From NCBI GenBank assembly GCA_018402135.1, contig JAGYJF010000003.1, positions 310,001-374,000 on the forward strand: 64,000 bases of DNA. The letters run 5' to 3'. The DNA is from Flavobacteriaceae bacterium (lineage in GTDB: Bacteria; Bacteroidota; Bacteroidia; Flavobacteriales; Flavobacteriaceae). The notes below the pieces were generated by a model, which was not told where the DNA came from, did no database searches, and saw only the letters and a program-made list of their open reading frames with translations. Shown piece by piece: positions 36,053 through 44,053 of the stretch (the first letter of the stretch is position 1; every line of letters begins with the position of its first letter). Position numbers and translations under genes: made by a program.

Positions 36053-36382
36053 TTATTTCGTTTTACCAAACATTGTAGATGCTTTGGAAAGTGTAAAATC
36101 ATTATTCACTAACTTTCCAGGCTCCACAGCTGCATTAGGTAAAGTTGCCACTTGAACTTTTAAACCCGTTGCTGCTTCAAATTTTGTTTCGAAGTTACCC
36201 ACTTTTGTGTTGCCTTTGCAATCAAAGTCATCCACTTTCTTTTCACTCAAACTTGCTAAAGTAGCTTTAGGATCTGCAAACTTTGATCCTTTGTAAACCC
36301 GTAATTCAAGGCCAAAAGTTTTTTTGAATTGATTTTGAAGACCTGCTACAGACATTCTTCCTGAAATACTAAAATCTGCCAT
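36053..36382 (-). CDS. Small protein with two tandem half-repeats (109 aa), paralogue of the next gene
   Basis: The protein splits into two similar halves: MSVAGLQNQFKKTFGLELRV with KGSKFADPKATLASLS, and TKVGNFETKFEAATGLKVQV with VNNDFTLSKAS. Each is a helix with spaced Phe followed by a strand G-L-x-V-x-V, then an A/ND...TL turn. The same two-half plan and wording recur in the upstream 120-residue protein, so the pair arose by gene duplication of an already duplicated unit. It is cytoplasmic with no membrane segment. The function is unknown; a small interaction domain seems likely. Confidence 0.7.
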   Translation of the reverse strand: MADFSISGRMSVAGLQNQFKKTFGLELRVYKGSKFADPKATLASLSEKKVDDFDCKGNTKVGNFETKFEAATGLKVQVATLPNAAVEPGKLVNNDFTLSKASTMFGKTK

Positions 36383-36438
36383 AATACTAAAATTTAATGA
36401 TGATTTGCCTACTCTAAAATGCTTTTCGGCTTCCGCTA

Positions 36439-36801
36439 TTAATATTCTTCTCTTGAGGCTTGTCCAATCGTTATTCCGTTAGGCACAAGTTTTTTCCCTG
36501 TTTTGTCTTTTATTTGCACTGTCACCCCAAAGTGCTTATCAAAAAGTTTTTCTGCATCCCCAACTTTCATACTCCCTTTAATTTTAAGTCCCTCCGCTTT
36601 CGTGTTGGCTTTTTTGGTAGTTCTTTTATCTAATGCAGCTAAAGTCATAGTAGCATCAGCAATTGCACTTCCTTTGTAAAAAACCAAGGTTAAATCAAAA
36701 TTGGATTTGAATTCTTGAGAAATCGATTTCAATTTCTTATTGGGTGCAACGGTAAATTCTGCTTTATTAAAGCGGTCTAAAATATTGTTTAATAGTCCCA
36801 T
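36439..36801 (-). CDS. Small protein with two tandem half-repeats (120 aa), paralogue of the downstream gene
   Basis: After a 20-residue lead (MGLLNNILDRFNKAEFT) come KKLKSISQEFKSNFDLTLVF with KGSAIADATMTLAALD, and MKVGDAEKLFDKHFGVTVQI with ITIGQAS. The correspondence to the 109-residue paralogue 56 bases downstream is visible by eye in both halves (F-x3-FG/D-L-x-L, YKG, AD..TLA.L, KVG). A basic linker rich in Lys and Thr joins the halves. There is no signal peptide. The function is unknown; it shares the transcript with the channel and OmpA-like genes. Confidence 0.7.
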   Translation of the reverse strand: MGLLNNILDRFNKAEFTVAPNKKLKSISQEFKSNFDLTLVFYKGSAIADATMTLAALDKRTTKKANTKAEGLKIKGSMKVGDAEKLFDKHFGVTVQIKDKTGKKLVPNGITIGQASREEY

Positions 36802-36827
36802 GATTAAGTTTTTTAAAAATTATATTG

Positions 36828-37196
36828 CTACCAAATCCAATATATCAAGTTGAAAATACTAAACTCAATAATCAAAGCATATAAGACCACTGGATTAAGA
36901 TGTGTATCACCAAGCCAACAAAAAATTCCTCGATGTATTGAAGGTGTTGGCAATGACACTAGAGAATTATCATTTAACTTATCAATAAACTTATCATGGT
37001 CATTGTCCAAGAGGATCCCAATAATAAAATATGCCAGAAAAGAAAAAGAAAGTGCGATGATAACTCCAATAGGAAAAAAACTTAATTTTGAGTTAAGGTA
37101 TAACAAAGGAGTATATGCTATTATTAGAGGGAAAAACATGTTTTGAAAAATCAAAACCAGTTTAATTACTAATTCCCATTTTCTGAATTCTTTCAT
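36828..37196 (-). CDS. Small membrane protein (122 aa) of unknown function
   Basis: Three or four hydrophobic helices are visible (LVIKLVLIFQNMFFPLIIAY, FFPIGVIIALSFSFLAYFII, and a C-terminal LYALIIEFSIFNLIYWIW), with a polar loop LPTPSIHRGIFCWLGDTHLN between the last two. It lies 26 bases before the repeat-protein pair and 24 bases after the end of the R/K/E-rich gene, so it is part of the cassette. It resembles nothing I can name. Confidence 0.6.
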   Translation of the reverse strand: MKEFRKWELVIKLVLIFQNMFFPLIIAYTPLLYLNSKLSFFPIGVIIALSFSFLAYFIIGILLDNDHDKFIDKLNDNSLVSLPTPSIHRGIFCWLGDTHLNPVVLYALIIEFSIFNLIYWIW

Positions 37197-37220
37197 TCTT
37201 ATAATTTAAAGTTATTAAAT

Positions 37221-37511
37221 TCACTTTCTCCTTCTCGCTGCTGCTTGTCTCTTCCTTTCTGCAGCAGCACGTTCGCGTTCTCTTTTTTTGGCTTCAGCAA
37301 TTCGTTTTCGCTCTTCTGCCGCTCGTTTACGCTCAGCTGCAGCACGTTCCCGTTCCCGTTTTTTTGCCTCGGCAACTCGTTTTCGCTCAGCTGCAGCACG
37401 TTCGCGTTCACGCTTTTTTGCTTCCGCAATGCGTTTGCGTTCTGCAGTTGCTCTTTCGCGTTCACGTTTTTTGGCTTCTGCCTCTCTTTTTTTTCGTTCT
37501 CTATCTGACAT
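37221..37511 (-). CDS. Highly charged R/K/E repeat protein, probable single alpha-helix (96 aa)
   Basis: The true start is the ATG at 37511 (MSDRERKKREAEAKKR), since the frame upstream of it has only TTG. The rest is built from about five near-identical 17-residue (51-base) units of the type AEAKKRERERAAAERKR, ending RRRK. The composition is nearly only Arg, Lys, Glu and Ala, which favours a long rigid single helix or coiled coil rather than a globular fold. It lies 11 bases downstream of the OmpA-like gene. Repeat number may vary between strains through slippage. Overlapping frames on both strands are artefacts of the repeat. Confidence 0.65.
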   Translation of the reverse strand: MSDRERKKREAEAKKRERERATAERKRIAEAKKRERERAAAERKRVAEAKKRERERAAAERKRAAEERKRIAEAKKRERERAAAERKRQAAARRRK

Positions 37512-37522
37512 ATCCAAAAAAA

Positions 37523-38659
37523 TTAGTTGTTATCAATCCCGTCATCTGTTATAACAAATTCAATGCGTCTATTTAATTTTCTGCCTACTTCTGTTTCATT
37601 TGAACTTACTGGCGAAGTAGCACCTTTTCCTTCAGTGGAAAGCCGATCAGCATTAATCCCTTTATTTTGGAGATGTGCGGAAACAGACAAGGCTCGTTTG
37701 GTTGATAGTTTCAAGTTATAATTATCATCTCCTTCGCTACTGGTATGCCCAATAATAAGTACTTTCAAATCAGGTATATCAGTCATTACTTGGTAGACTT
37801 CATTCAAGTATAACTCAGATTCAGATAAAAGTACATCACTGTCTTTTTCAAATAGTATTTCATGAAAACTCACTGATTTTCCCTCCGTATTTTCACCGGC
37901 AGCAATTTGATTTTTAATTTCATCAAGTGGACTTATATTGCTTTCTTCCTCCGGCTCATCTATAGGAAGAACAGTCTGTTCTTGCGAAACAGTCTCTTCT
38001 TTTTCTTTGCCATTGGTTGCAAAAAATAAAATACCAGCGACTAATAAAAGAAGTAGAATTAAAATCCACCAAGGAAATGTTTTCTTGGGTTCTTGTGGTA
38101 AGGATATTTCAATAAGTGGGTTTTGAACTACTTGTAGTAAGGCAGGATTAATTACATCCAAGCTATACCCTCCTTTGTTGAAAGCTATATTCTTTTCAAC
38201 TTTGGTCACTCGAATTCCGTATTGCTCAACGTGATTAATTAAATTTTGGAGATCGTTTTCCTTGGTTTGTGTATCTGCCGTTTCCCAAACTTTTGAAACT
38301 AAAACTTCAACTCCATCTGAAGTTTTAAAGGTTTCATCCTCTTTAATGAAGTGAGAAGAGTTTATTTCTAGTCCATGCTCTTCACATTCTTTTCGAATAC
38401 TACCAGGCTGAACCACACCATACATTCTATCAGAATGTGGTCTAAACAATGATTTAAAGTTTTTAGGTGCCGATGGATTAATGGTATCTGGTAGCATTTC
38501 CTTTAATTCCGAGAAGGTAATATTGGGATATAACGTGAAAATCGCATCAACAACACCCAATGCTGTTCGATTCATCGCTTTACCGGTTACCTCAATAACC
38601 CCTTTTTTTAGCTCTTTTCTTTGAGCATCTGTAAGTTTTTCAAAAGTTTTCATAGTCAT
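37523..38659 (-). CDS. OmpA-family protein with an unrecognised cytoplasmic N-terminal domain
   Basis: Residues 1-185 form a soluble domain I do not recognise (LTDAQRKELKKGVIEVTGKA, LFRPHSDRMYGVVQPGSI, DGVEVLVSKVWET). One membrane helix follows (about 197-214, WWILILLLLLVAGILFF), then an acidic linker and an OmpA peptidoglycan-binding domain (about 262-375: FEKDSDVLLSESELYL, HTSSEGDDNYNLKLSTKRA, KLNRRIEFVI). No signal peptide precedes the N-terminal domain, so it should stay in the cytoplasm while the OmpA part holds the cell wall, as in MotB-like proteins. It is the first gene of the cassette. A start at 38653 is equally possible. Confidence 0.85.
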   Translation of the reverse strand: MTMKTFEKLTDAQRKELKKGVIEVTGKAMNRTALGVVDAIFTLYPNITFSELKEMLPDTINPSAPKNFKSLFRPHSDRMYGVVQPGSIRKECEEHGLEINSSHFIKEDETFKTSDGVEVLVSKVWETADTQTKENDLQNLINHVEQYGIRVTKVEKNIAFNKGGYSLDVINPALLQVVQNPLIEISLPQEPKKTFPWWILILLLLLVAGILFFATNGKEKEETVSQEQTVLPIDEPEEESNISPLDEIKNQIAAGENTEGKSVSFHEILFEKDSDVLLSESELYLNEVYQVMTDIPDLKVLIIGHTSSEGDDNYNLKLSTKRALSVSAHLQNKGINADRLSTEGKGATSPVSSNETEVGRKLNRRIEFVITDDGIDNN

Positions 38660-38884
38660 AATTTATATTGTTAATTAAAAAAGAGTTTCCAACTTGTTAT
38701 CAGTATTTTAAACCCCATTTATCTCAGTCTCCAAACTCCAACAGCATCTTTAACCTATGCTTAACACCCAAATTTAGTGAGTTAACCATTCTGAATCGTC
38801 AGCACTTTGGGTTCTTTTCGGTTCTTTTTAAGAGCCTGATTCAAAACACAAATGAGATTACAGCTGTTTTACTTAATTTTAACA

Positions 38885-40018
38885 ATGAATATACACACTA
38901 TGATATTTAACGAAGAATTAAGAAACTGGATACAAAATAGTTTCGGCAAACAGATTGAATCAAAATCTGATGCTGCCTACCTGAGTCTTGATATCTTAAC
39001 CCTACAAAAAGAATATCTCAGCGAAAGCACCATTAGGAGATTTTTTAATTTGATTCCCACAGGTAAAACGTCACGCACCTCCTTAGATGTGTTTTCAAGA
39101 TATGTTGGATTCAGTACCTATCAACAATTCTGCAATTTTTGCGAGCAAATGGTGAGAGAGGTAGTACACTCTGATGTGGATCACGTAGCTTTAACAGCTT
39201 TTCATTCCAAAAAAATCATCTCACTCTTTGAAATGAATTTGATAACCAATAGATTGATTCAAATTATTAAGAATGATGAAATAGAATTGTTAGAAAACTA
39301 TTTCAATCACGATGCTCTATTCAAATTAATTAAGTCCAATAAAAGTACAAGTGATTTGTTTGCCCAAGCACTGGGCCCATACTTTTCCTTTGAGTTAAAT
39401 ACTATACATTTTAATAAAATTATCAATACCAAATACTTTGCCCCTCTAATCTTACATCACTACGTTGATGTTGGCAATCATCATTTCGACCCTTACTATC
39501 AGTGGCTATTTGTGAACGGAAAAACAAGTCAGGAATTTACCTTCTCAGCTTCCATATTGGCTTTAAACCATGTATTGAAAGAAGAATGGAATGAAGCCAA
39601 ATTTTATTATACGAAAATTGAAAAAGAAAACTGGCCTGTTTCTCCCCCTTTGGCAGGAAGATTGGCACTACTGGATTGGATTTTTTCTAATGACTTGGAT
39701 GCTTTACTCAAAGTAGCCAAGAAATTCACTCATTCTATATTGTACTTTTCCATAGATATCATCCCTTATGTAATTGTAATAAAAAATTGGGATGTTTTAA
39801 AGCAATGGTTCCATCACTTTCCGGATATAGTGGAAAACAATAATTCCTGGGTTGAAAAAGACATAATACATATGACTAAAATAGCCTCATATATCGCTAC
39901 CGATAAGATAGAAGCCTGTAAAGCACTGCTTGAACAAAAACAGGAATTGATGAATTCCAATTGGCTTAACAACAAAGCCTATAGAATTATTAAAGAAATG
40001 TATAGTGTAGAGGATTAA
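38885..40018 (+). CDS. Uncharacterised Bacteroidota protein with HTH-like N-terminus (about 377 aa)
   Basis: The N-terminus (FNEELRNWIQNSFGKQIESK, SDAAYLSLDIL, LSESTIRRFFNLIP, KTSRTSLDVFSRYVGFSTY) is a small helical region that looks like a DNA-binding or HTH-type module, and similar proteins are frequent in Bacteroidota. The remaining 280 residues are helical, with repeated aromatic and acidic helices like a TPR-type array. The start may be 38885 or 38900 (MIFNEELR). It is divergent from the OmpA-like cassette gene, so it could regulate the cassette. The 3' end overlaps the convergent transporter gene by four bases. Confidence 0.7.
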   Translation: MNIHTMIFNEELRNWIQNSFGKQIESKSDAAYLSLDILTLQKEYLSESTIRRFFNLIPTGKTSRTSLDVFSRYVGFSTYQQFCNFCEQMVREVVHSDVDHVALTAFHSKKIISLFEMNLITNRLIQIIKNDEIELLENYFNHDALFKLIKSNKSTSDLFAQALGPYFSFELNTIHFNKIINTKYFAPLILHHYVDVGNHHFDPYYQWLFVNGKTSQEFTFSASILALNHVLKEEWNEAKFYYTKIEKENWPVSPPLAGRLALLDWIFSNDLDALLKVAKKFTHSILYFSIDIIPYVIVIKNWDVLKQWFHHFPDIVENNNSWVEKDIIHMTKIASYIATDKIEACKALLEQKQELMNSNWLNNKAYRIIKEMYSVED

Positions 40019-40899
40019 ACAGTGTAATAATGTACCCAAAAAGCCCCCGTCGCAATCAATACAATCGATATGGCATTTGTTATGCTTATTTTTTCCCGGA
40101 AAAAAATGGCCCCAAAAATAATGGTCAGTAACGGAGTCGCTAAAAATAAAACGGCAGATATAACCGGATTTGTGAACTTAAGTCCAACAAAGCTTAAATA
40201 TAAAGCCATAAACACCACAATTGCCATCAAAACAACCTTAAAAAAATAAGACTTAAGGAAAACAACAGGCAAAGGAATTAATGATTTAGAAAAATATAAT
40301 ATAGAAAAGGAGGTTACCAATACAACCAACTCCTGATTAAATAAAATAAAAATGGCAGGAATTGATGCATCTAAATTTTTCCAATGTAAAACAGAGGAAA
40401 TACCAAAACCTAAAACCATAAGCGTAAGTAAACCGTGTTGCTTAAAATTCAATTGCTGTTTTGAACGCTTTTGACCAAATACATATAATCCAAAACCACC
40501 CATAATCAGAATAAGACCAAGAAGTGAATGGGTCATGTGAATTGTTTCAAAAAAATACAAATAGACCCCAATAAAAAAAATACTCACAAGATTATAAATA
40601 CCCAACCACTGTAAAGATGCCTTTTTAATAACCGAAAGCATACAATATAATCCTATGACTCCAAAGACAGAACCCACTGTAACTCGAAAAAATGAAAAGC
40701 CAACAAAAAGATGCCATTCAATTCCAAAATAAAAAAACACTCCTGTAGAAATCAATATGGTAAATATAGCCCGATAAACAATTAAAAATGGCACTGATAA
40801 TTGCTCTAAATTTTTCTTCCACAACACATTGTTGAAAGAAAACAATATGACAGATAATAAAAGATAAATCAAAGTTCTAAAGATTAAATTGTAAAGCAA
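40015..40899 (-). CDS. EamA/DMT-family transporter
   Basis: The 294-residue protein has ten membrane helices in two EamA-type halves, each ending with the family's conserved exit helix (VFGVIGLYCMLSVIKKASL and FVGLKFTNPVISAVLFLATP). It probably exports or imports a small metabolite by exchange; the substrate is not predictable. No ATG is available near the start; TTG at 40899 or at 40872 (LIYLLLSVILFS) is likely used. It converges on the gene at 38885 with a four-base overlap. Confidence 0.85.
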   Translation of the reverse strand: MLYNLIFRTLIYLLLSVILFSFNNVLWKKNLEQLSVPFLIVYRAIFTILISTGVFFYFGIEWHLFVGFSFFRVTVGSVFGVIGLYCMLSVIKKASLQWLGIYNLVSIFFIGVYLYFFETIHMTHSLLGLILIMGGFGLYVFGQKRSKQQLNFKQHGLLTLMVLGFGISSVLHWKNLDASIPAIFILFNQELVVLVTSFSILYFSKSLIPLPVVFLKSYFFKVVLMAIVVFMALYLSFVGLKFTNPVISAVLFLATPLLTIIFGAIFFREKISITNAISIVLIATGAFWVHYYTV

Positions 40900-41034
40900 T
40901 CAGCATCAAAATGATGTGAATATAACAAAAAACATGTAACTTCACTCGTTGGGTGAAATAGGATAAAACTAAAAAGATATTATATAAGATAATGATTTAC
41001 AGTATCTTTATGTCGCAAAACAAACCAATATCTT

Positions 41035-41875
41035 ATGTTAAATATAGTAAAAAATTATTTTAAAGTTTTAGAAGTTGTAAGTTCTTTTCATATTGTTTCA
41101 CCCTCAGAAAATCCAGTTGGTAGAAAAAGTAAAATTATGATATTAAAGTTGTTGCTTTAAGTTTGACTGCTGAATTTATGTCAATCGATAGTGAAAATTA
41201 CCTTTTTAAGCTAATCGATGGGTCTCAAATTCCAAACCTTATAGAGAGAAGCCGCTTTAATAAACAAAGGAAAAAGCTTTTTTCTTTCACAGATCAAGTG
41301 CGCTGTTGTTTGTATTCAAGATTTACTGATTGTGAAGACCACTTTATAATTGATAGTATGCCTCTTGAAATTTGCAAAAAAGTCAGACAAAACAGGGTTA
41401 AAATCTGCAAACAAGATTTTCACACAGCACCTGATAAGGGTTATTGCGCTTCTCAAGATACTTGGTATTACATATATACGCTTCACGGAGTTTGTACTGT
41501 TGAGGGTGTCTTTAAGGCTTTAAATATAACAAAGGCAAGTGTGCATGATGTCCATTTACTCAAAGACCTGAAATATCAAATGACTGACTTTGTGCTTCTT
41601 GGTGATAGAGGATATTTGTCCGCAACAATTCAGTTGGATTTGTTTGAAACAGCAACTATTAAACTGGAAACTCCAATGAGAAGCAACCAAAAAAAATATA
41701 AGTCACAGCCTTATATTTTTAGAAAATCAAGAAAAAGAATTGAAACGCTTTTTCCACAATTATGTGATCAATTTATGATAAGAAGAAATTATGCTAAATC
41801 ATTTCAAGGTTTTAAAACCTGAGTGTTAGCAAAAATTACTGCACTAACTTTAGTTCAGTTTATCAATTAGTTTAT
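41035..41875 (+). pseudogene. Decayed IS982-family transposase
   Basis: The N-terminus is readable from the ATG at 41035 (MLNIVKNYFKVLEVVSSFHI), then one base is missing near 41139-41141. The next frame continues ALSLTAEFMSIDSENYLFKL, SMPLEICKKVRQNRVKIC, WYYIYTLHGVC, and DFVLLGDRGYLS up to RRNYAKSFQGFKT, where TGA replaces an Arg codon. After that VLAKITALTLVQFIN is followed by a second stop (TAG) just before the end of the neighbouring gene. The order and length fit an IS982 DDE transposase, now inactive. I could not find its inverted repeats. It overlaps the 3' end of the XRE-type gene by a few bases. Confidence 0.85.
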
Positions 41876-42664
41876 TTTTTCAAGCACTGTAAATAGCAAG
41901 ATCAGTTCCATAATAATTACTATTACCATAAAAATATAGCCAATCCAAGCTAATACAACAGTTGCGAACATCAGCGACATAACAATTTCGAGTGACCCGG
42001 TTAAAGTTGCCAAATTGCCCAAACTTTTATTTAGCTGAATAATGCCAACGCCAAATACAATGCCTACTGAACCAAATAAAACAGACATAATTATAATGTA
42101 GTTTTCATTGATAAATTCAGTGTATAATGAAATGATATCAAAACTATAAAGTAATACGGAAAGCAGCATAAATACTATGGAGGCAAACTTTATCAAGTTG
42201 TTTTTAAATAATTTGCCAAGGGTGAAATAGCCATAGGTGAAAATAATAAATGTTACACAAGCAAATATTTTCAAAACCACATAAACATTGTCTGAATAAA
42301 GCATGGTATTTTCAAACCAGCGACTCCAATCTGCGGGCACTTCAAAAAAACCAAGAAGAAAATATAAACCTCCAAAAACAATTGCTATCCTCAAAATTTT
42401 AATTGATCTTAAAATTTCTTCAGAACCATTAATACTTAAATAGTTTTTAAAAGTTTTGAGGGATTCAGATTTAATTTTTTCTAAATCATAGCCCAGTACT
42501 TCTAAAATTGTTTTAATGGTGTAAGGTCGTGGAGTCACTTCTCCCGATTCTATGCGCTGAATGGTGCGCACGCTTATGTTGCATTTTTCTACCAACTCTT
42601 CTTGAGTGAGTCCTTGTTGTGTTCTAAGATCAAGAATAATCTTTCCTAATTCTGGCTGTTTCAT
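41867..42664 (-). CDS. XRE-type transcriptional regulator with a multi-helix membrane domain
   Basis: Residues 1-65 are a classic XRE helix-turn-helix (KIILDLRTQQGLTQEELVEK, SVRTIQRIESGEVTPRPYTI). A short linker is followed by seven hydrophobic helices (residues 90-262). HTH proteins with such membrane tails are common in flavobacteria and may sense membrane state or a lipid-soluble ligand while binding DNA. The 3' end merges with the IS982 remnant, so the last few residues may not be original. The target is unknown. Confidence 0.87.
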   Translation of the reverse strand: MKQPELGKIILDLRTQQGLTQEELVEKCNISVRTIQRIESGEVTPRPYTIKTILEVLGYDLEKIKSESLKTFKNYLSINGSEEILRSIKILRIAIVFGGLYFLLGFFEVPADWSRWFENTMLYSDNVYVVLKIFACVTFIIFTYGYFTLGKLFKNNLIKFASIVFMLLSVLLYSFDIISLYTEFINENYIIIMSVLFGSVGIVFGVGIIQLNKSLGNLATLTGSLEIVMSLMFATVVLAWIGYIFMVIVIIMELILLFTVLEKIN

Positions 42665-42885
42665 CTGTTCGGGTTTTTAATTGATAAAACAATACTACGT
42701 CTGGAAATTTAAATGCACAATTTTTTAAAAGGTATTTCACCCGACATTTACATGACATTTGCTTTTTTCTGGTTTTACGACTTTAAAAACAACTGAAATA
42801 AGTTAAAAAGAAAACTAAAAATCAGCACGATATATCTTATGTTTGAAAGATATATAAATCTCCTTGAATTTACTCTTCATCCTCC

Positions 42886-43938
42886 TTATAAATACCAATC
42901 CGCAGGGTCTTCGTTTGATTTAATGGAAGCTCTATACATTCCAGCCGTATTAAATTCCATAGTGATATTACCATCTTTATCAACTGCTACAATACCGCCA
43001 TCGCCACCCAGATTGGCCACTTTTTCCTGTATCACAATGCGCGCAGCTTCTTGCAAACTCAAGCCTTTGTATTCCATGAGTGCCGAAATATCGTGCGCCA
43101 CCATAGCGCGTATAAAATATTCACCCCAACCTGTGCTAGACACGGCGCAGGTTTCATTATTGGCATAAGTACCAGCGCCAATAATAGGTGCATCCCCAAT
43201 GCGGCCCCAACGCTTGTTAGTCATGCCACCAGTGGAAGTACCAGCGGCTAAATTGCCGTTTTTGTCTAAAGCAGCACAGCCAACTGTACCAAATTTGTAG
43301 TCTTTTAATTCTGTATCATAATAAGCGGCTTTAGCATCGTGGTCTAGCTCGGTTTTTTCACGGTCTTTAATGCGTTGTAATGAATTGAATCTGCCTTCTG
43401 TAAAGAAATAACTAGGGTCAACAAGTTCCAAACCTTGTTCTTCAGCAAAACTTTCGGCACCTTTTCCGGAAAGCATCACATGTTCAGAATTGTCCATTAC
43501 TGCACGTGCCAAGTCAATGGGGTTTTTAATATTGGTAACACCAGCCACAGCGCCGGCATTCAGCGTTTTTCCATCCATAACTGAGGCATCTAATTCGTTA
43601 GTTTCAGCATTTGTAAAAACGGCACCTTTTCCCGCATTAAACAACGGAGAATCTTCCATAACATTGATGGTTTTGGTCACAGCTTCCATGCTAGTACCAC
43701 CATTTTTTAGAATATTGTGTCCTACCATAATGGCTTCTTCAAGCTTGGCTTTATAGGCAGCTTCTCTTTCGGGAGTCATATTTTCTTTTAGAATAGTGCC
43801 TGCACCACCATGAATAACGATAGCGAATTCTGGTTTTTCTATGAGGTCGTTTTCAGTAGTTGGTATTTCATTTTTTCCCTCTTTACAAGAAGAAATTAAA
43901 AAGGTAATACAAAGCAAGGTGAGTAAGAGTTTCGGCAT
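42886..43938 (-). CDS. Isoaspartyl peptidase/L-asparaginase lipoprotein (Ntn-hydrolase)
   Basis: The 350-residue protein starts with a lipoprotein signal (LLLTLLCITFLISSC). The mature enzyme shows FAIVIHGGAGTI, then LFNAGKGAVF with DASVMDG, and the autocleavage and catalytic threonine in GTVGCAALDKNGNLAAGTST. Cleavage before this Thr produces alpha and beta subunits. The beta part has GRIGDAPIIGAGTYA and STGWGEYFIRA. It hydrolyses isoaspartyl dipeptides and asparagine in the periplasm or at the surface. It stands alone between an XRE gene and a divergent aldehyde dehydrogenase. Confidence 0.95.
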   Translation of the reverse strand: MPKLLLTLLCITFLISSCKEGKNEIPTTENDLIEKPEFAIVIHGGAGTILKENMTPEREAAYKAKLEEAIMVGHNILKNGGTSMEAVTKTINVMEDSPLFNAGKGAVFTNAETNELDASVMDGKTLNAGAVAGVTNIKNPIDLARAVMDNSEHVMLSGKGAESFAEEQGLELVDPSYFFTEGRFNSLQRIKDREKTELDHDAKAAYYDTELKDYKFGTVGCAALDKNGNLAAGTSTGGMTNKRWGRIGDAPIIGAGTYANNETCAVSSTGWGEYFIRAMVAHDISALMEYKGLSLQEAARIVIQEKVANLGGDGGIVAVDKDGNITMEFNTAGMYRASIKSNEDPADWYL

Positions 43939-44012
43939 GGTTTAAGGGTGTTTTTAAAGCTCTAAGTTAATACTTTATTGCGAAATCCTCAGTAAAAGCT
44001 TATATAAATTAG

Positions 44013-44020
44013 TATCTTCG
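44013..44020 (+). promoter_or_regulatory. Candidate -7 box TATCTTCG of the aldehyde dehydrogenase gene
   Basis: It has one mismatch to TAnnTTTG and lies 33 bases before the ATG. The surrounding TATCTTCGCA form is often seen in flavobacteria. No clear -33 element was found. Confidence 0.4.
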
Positions 44021-44053
44021 CAATCACAACATTAATTTAAAAAAACAATCAAT

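Noticed and set aside
37245-37576. Several overlapping plus- and minus-strand open frames over the charged repeat gene
   Set aside because: A 51-base repeat without stops opens many frames; only the minus-strand R/K/E frame has an ATG start and sits properly after the OmpA-like gene.
38668-38910. Plus-strand 80-codon open frame before the HTH-like gene
   Set aside because: It overlaps the intergenic region and the start of the better-supported gene, with no recognisable features.
41035-41875. Active IS982 element
   Set aside because: One frameshift and two stops are visible, and no inverted repeats were found.
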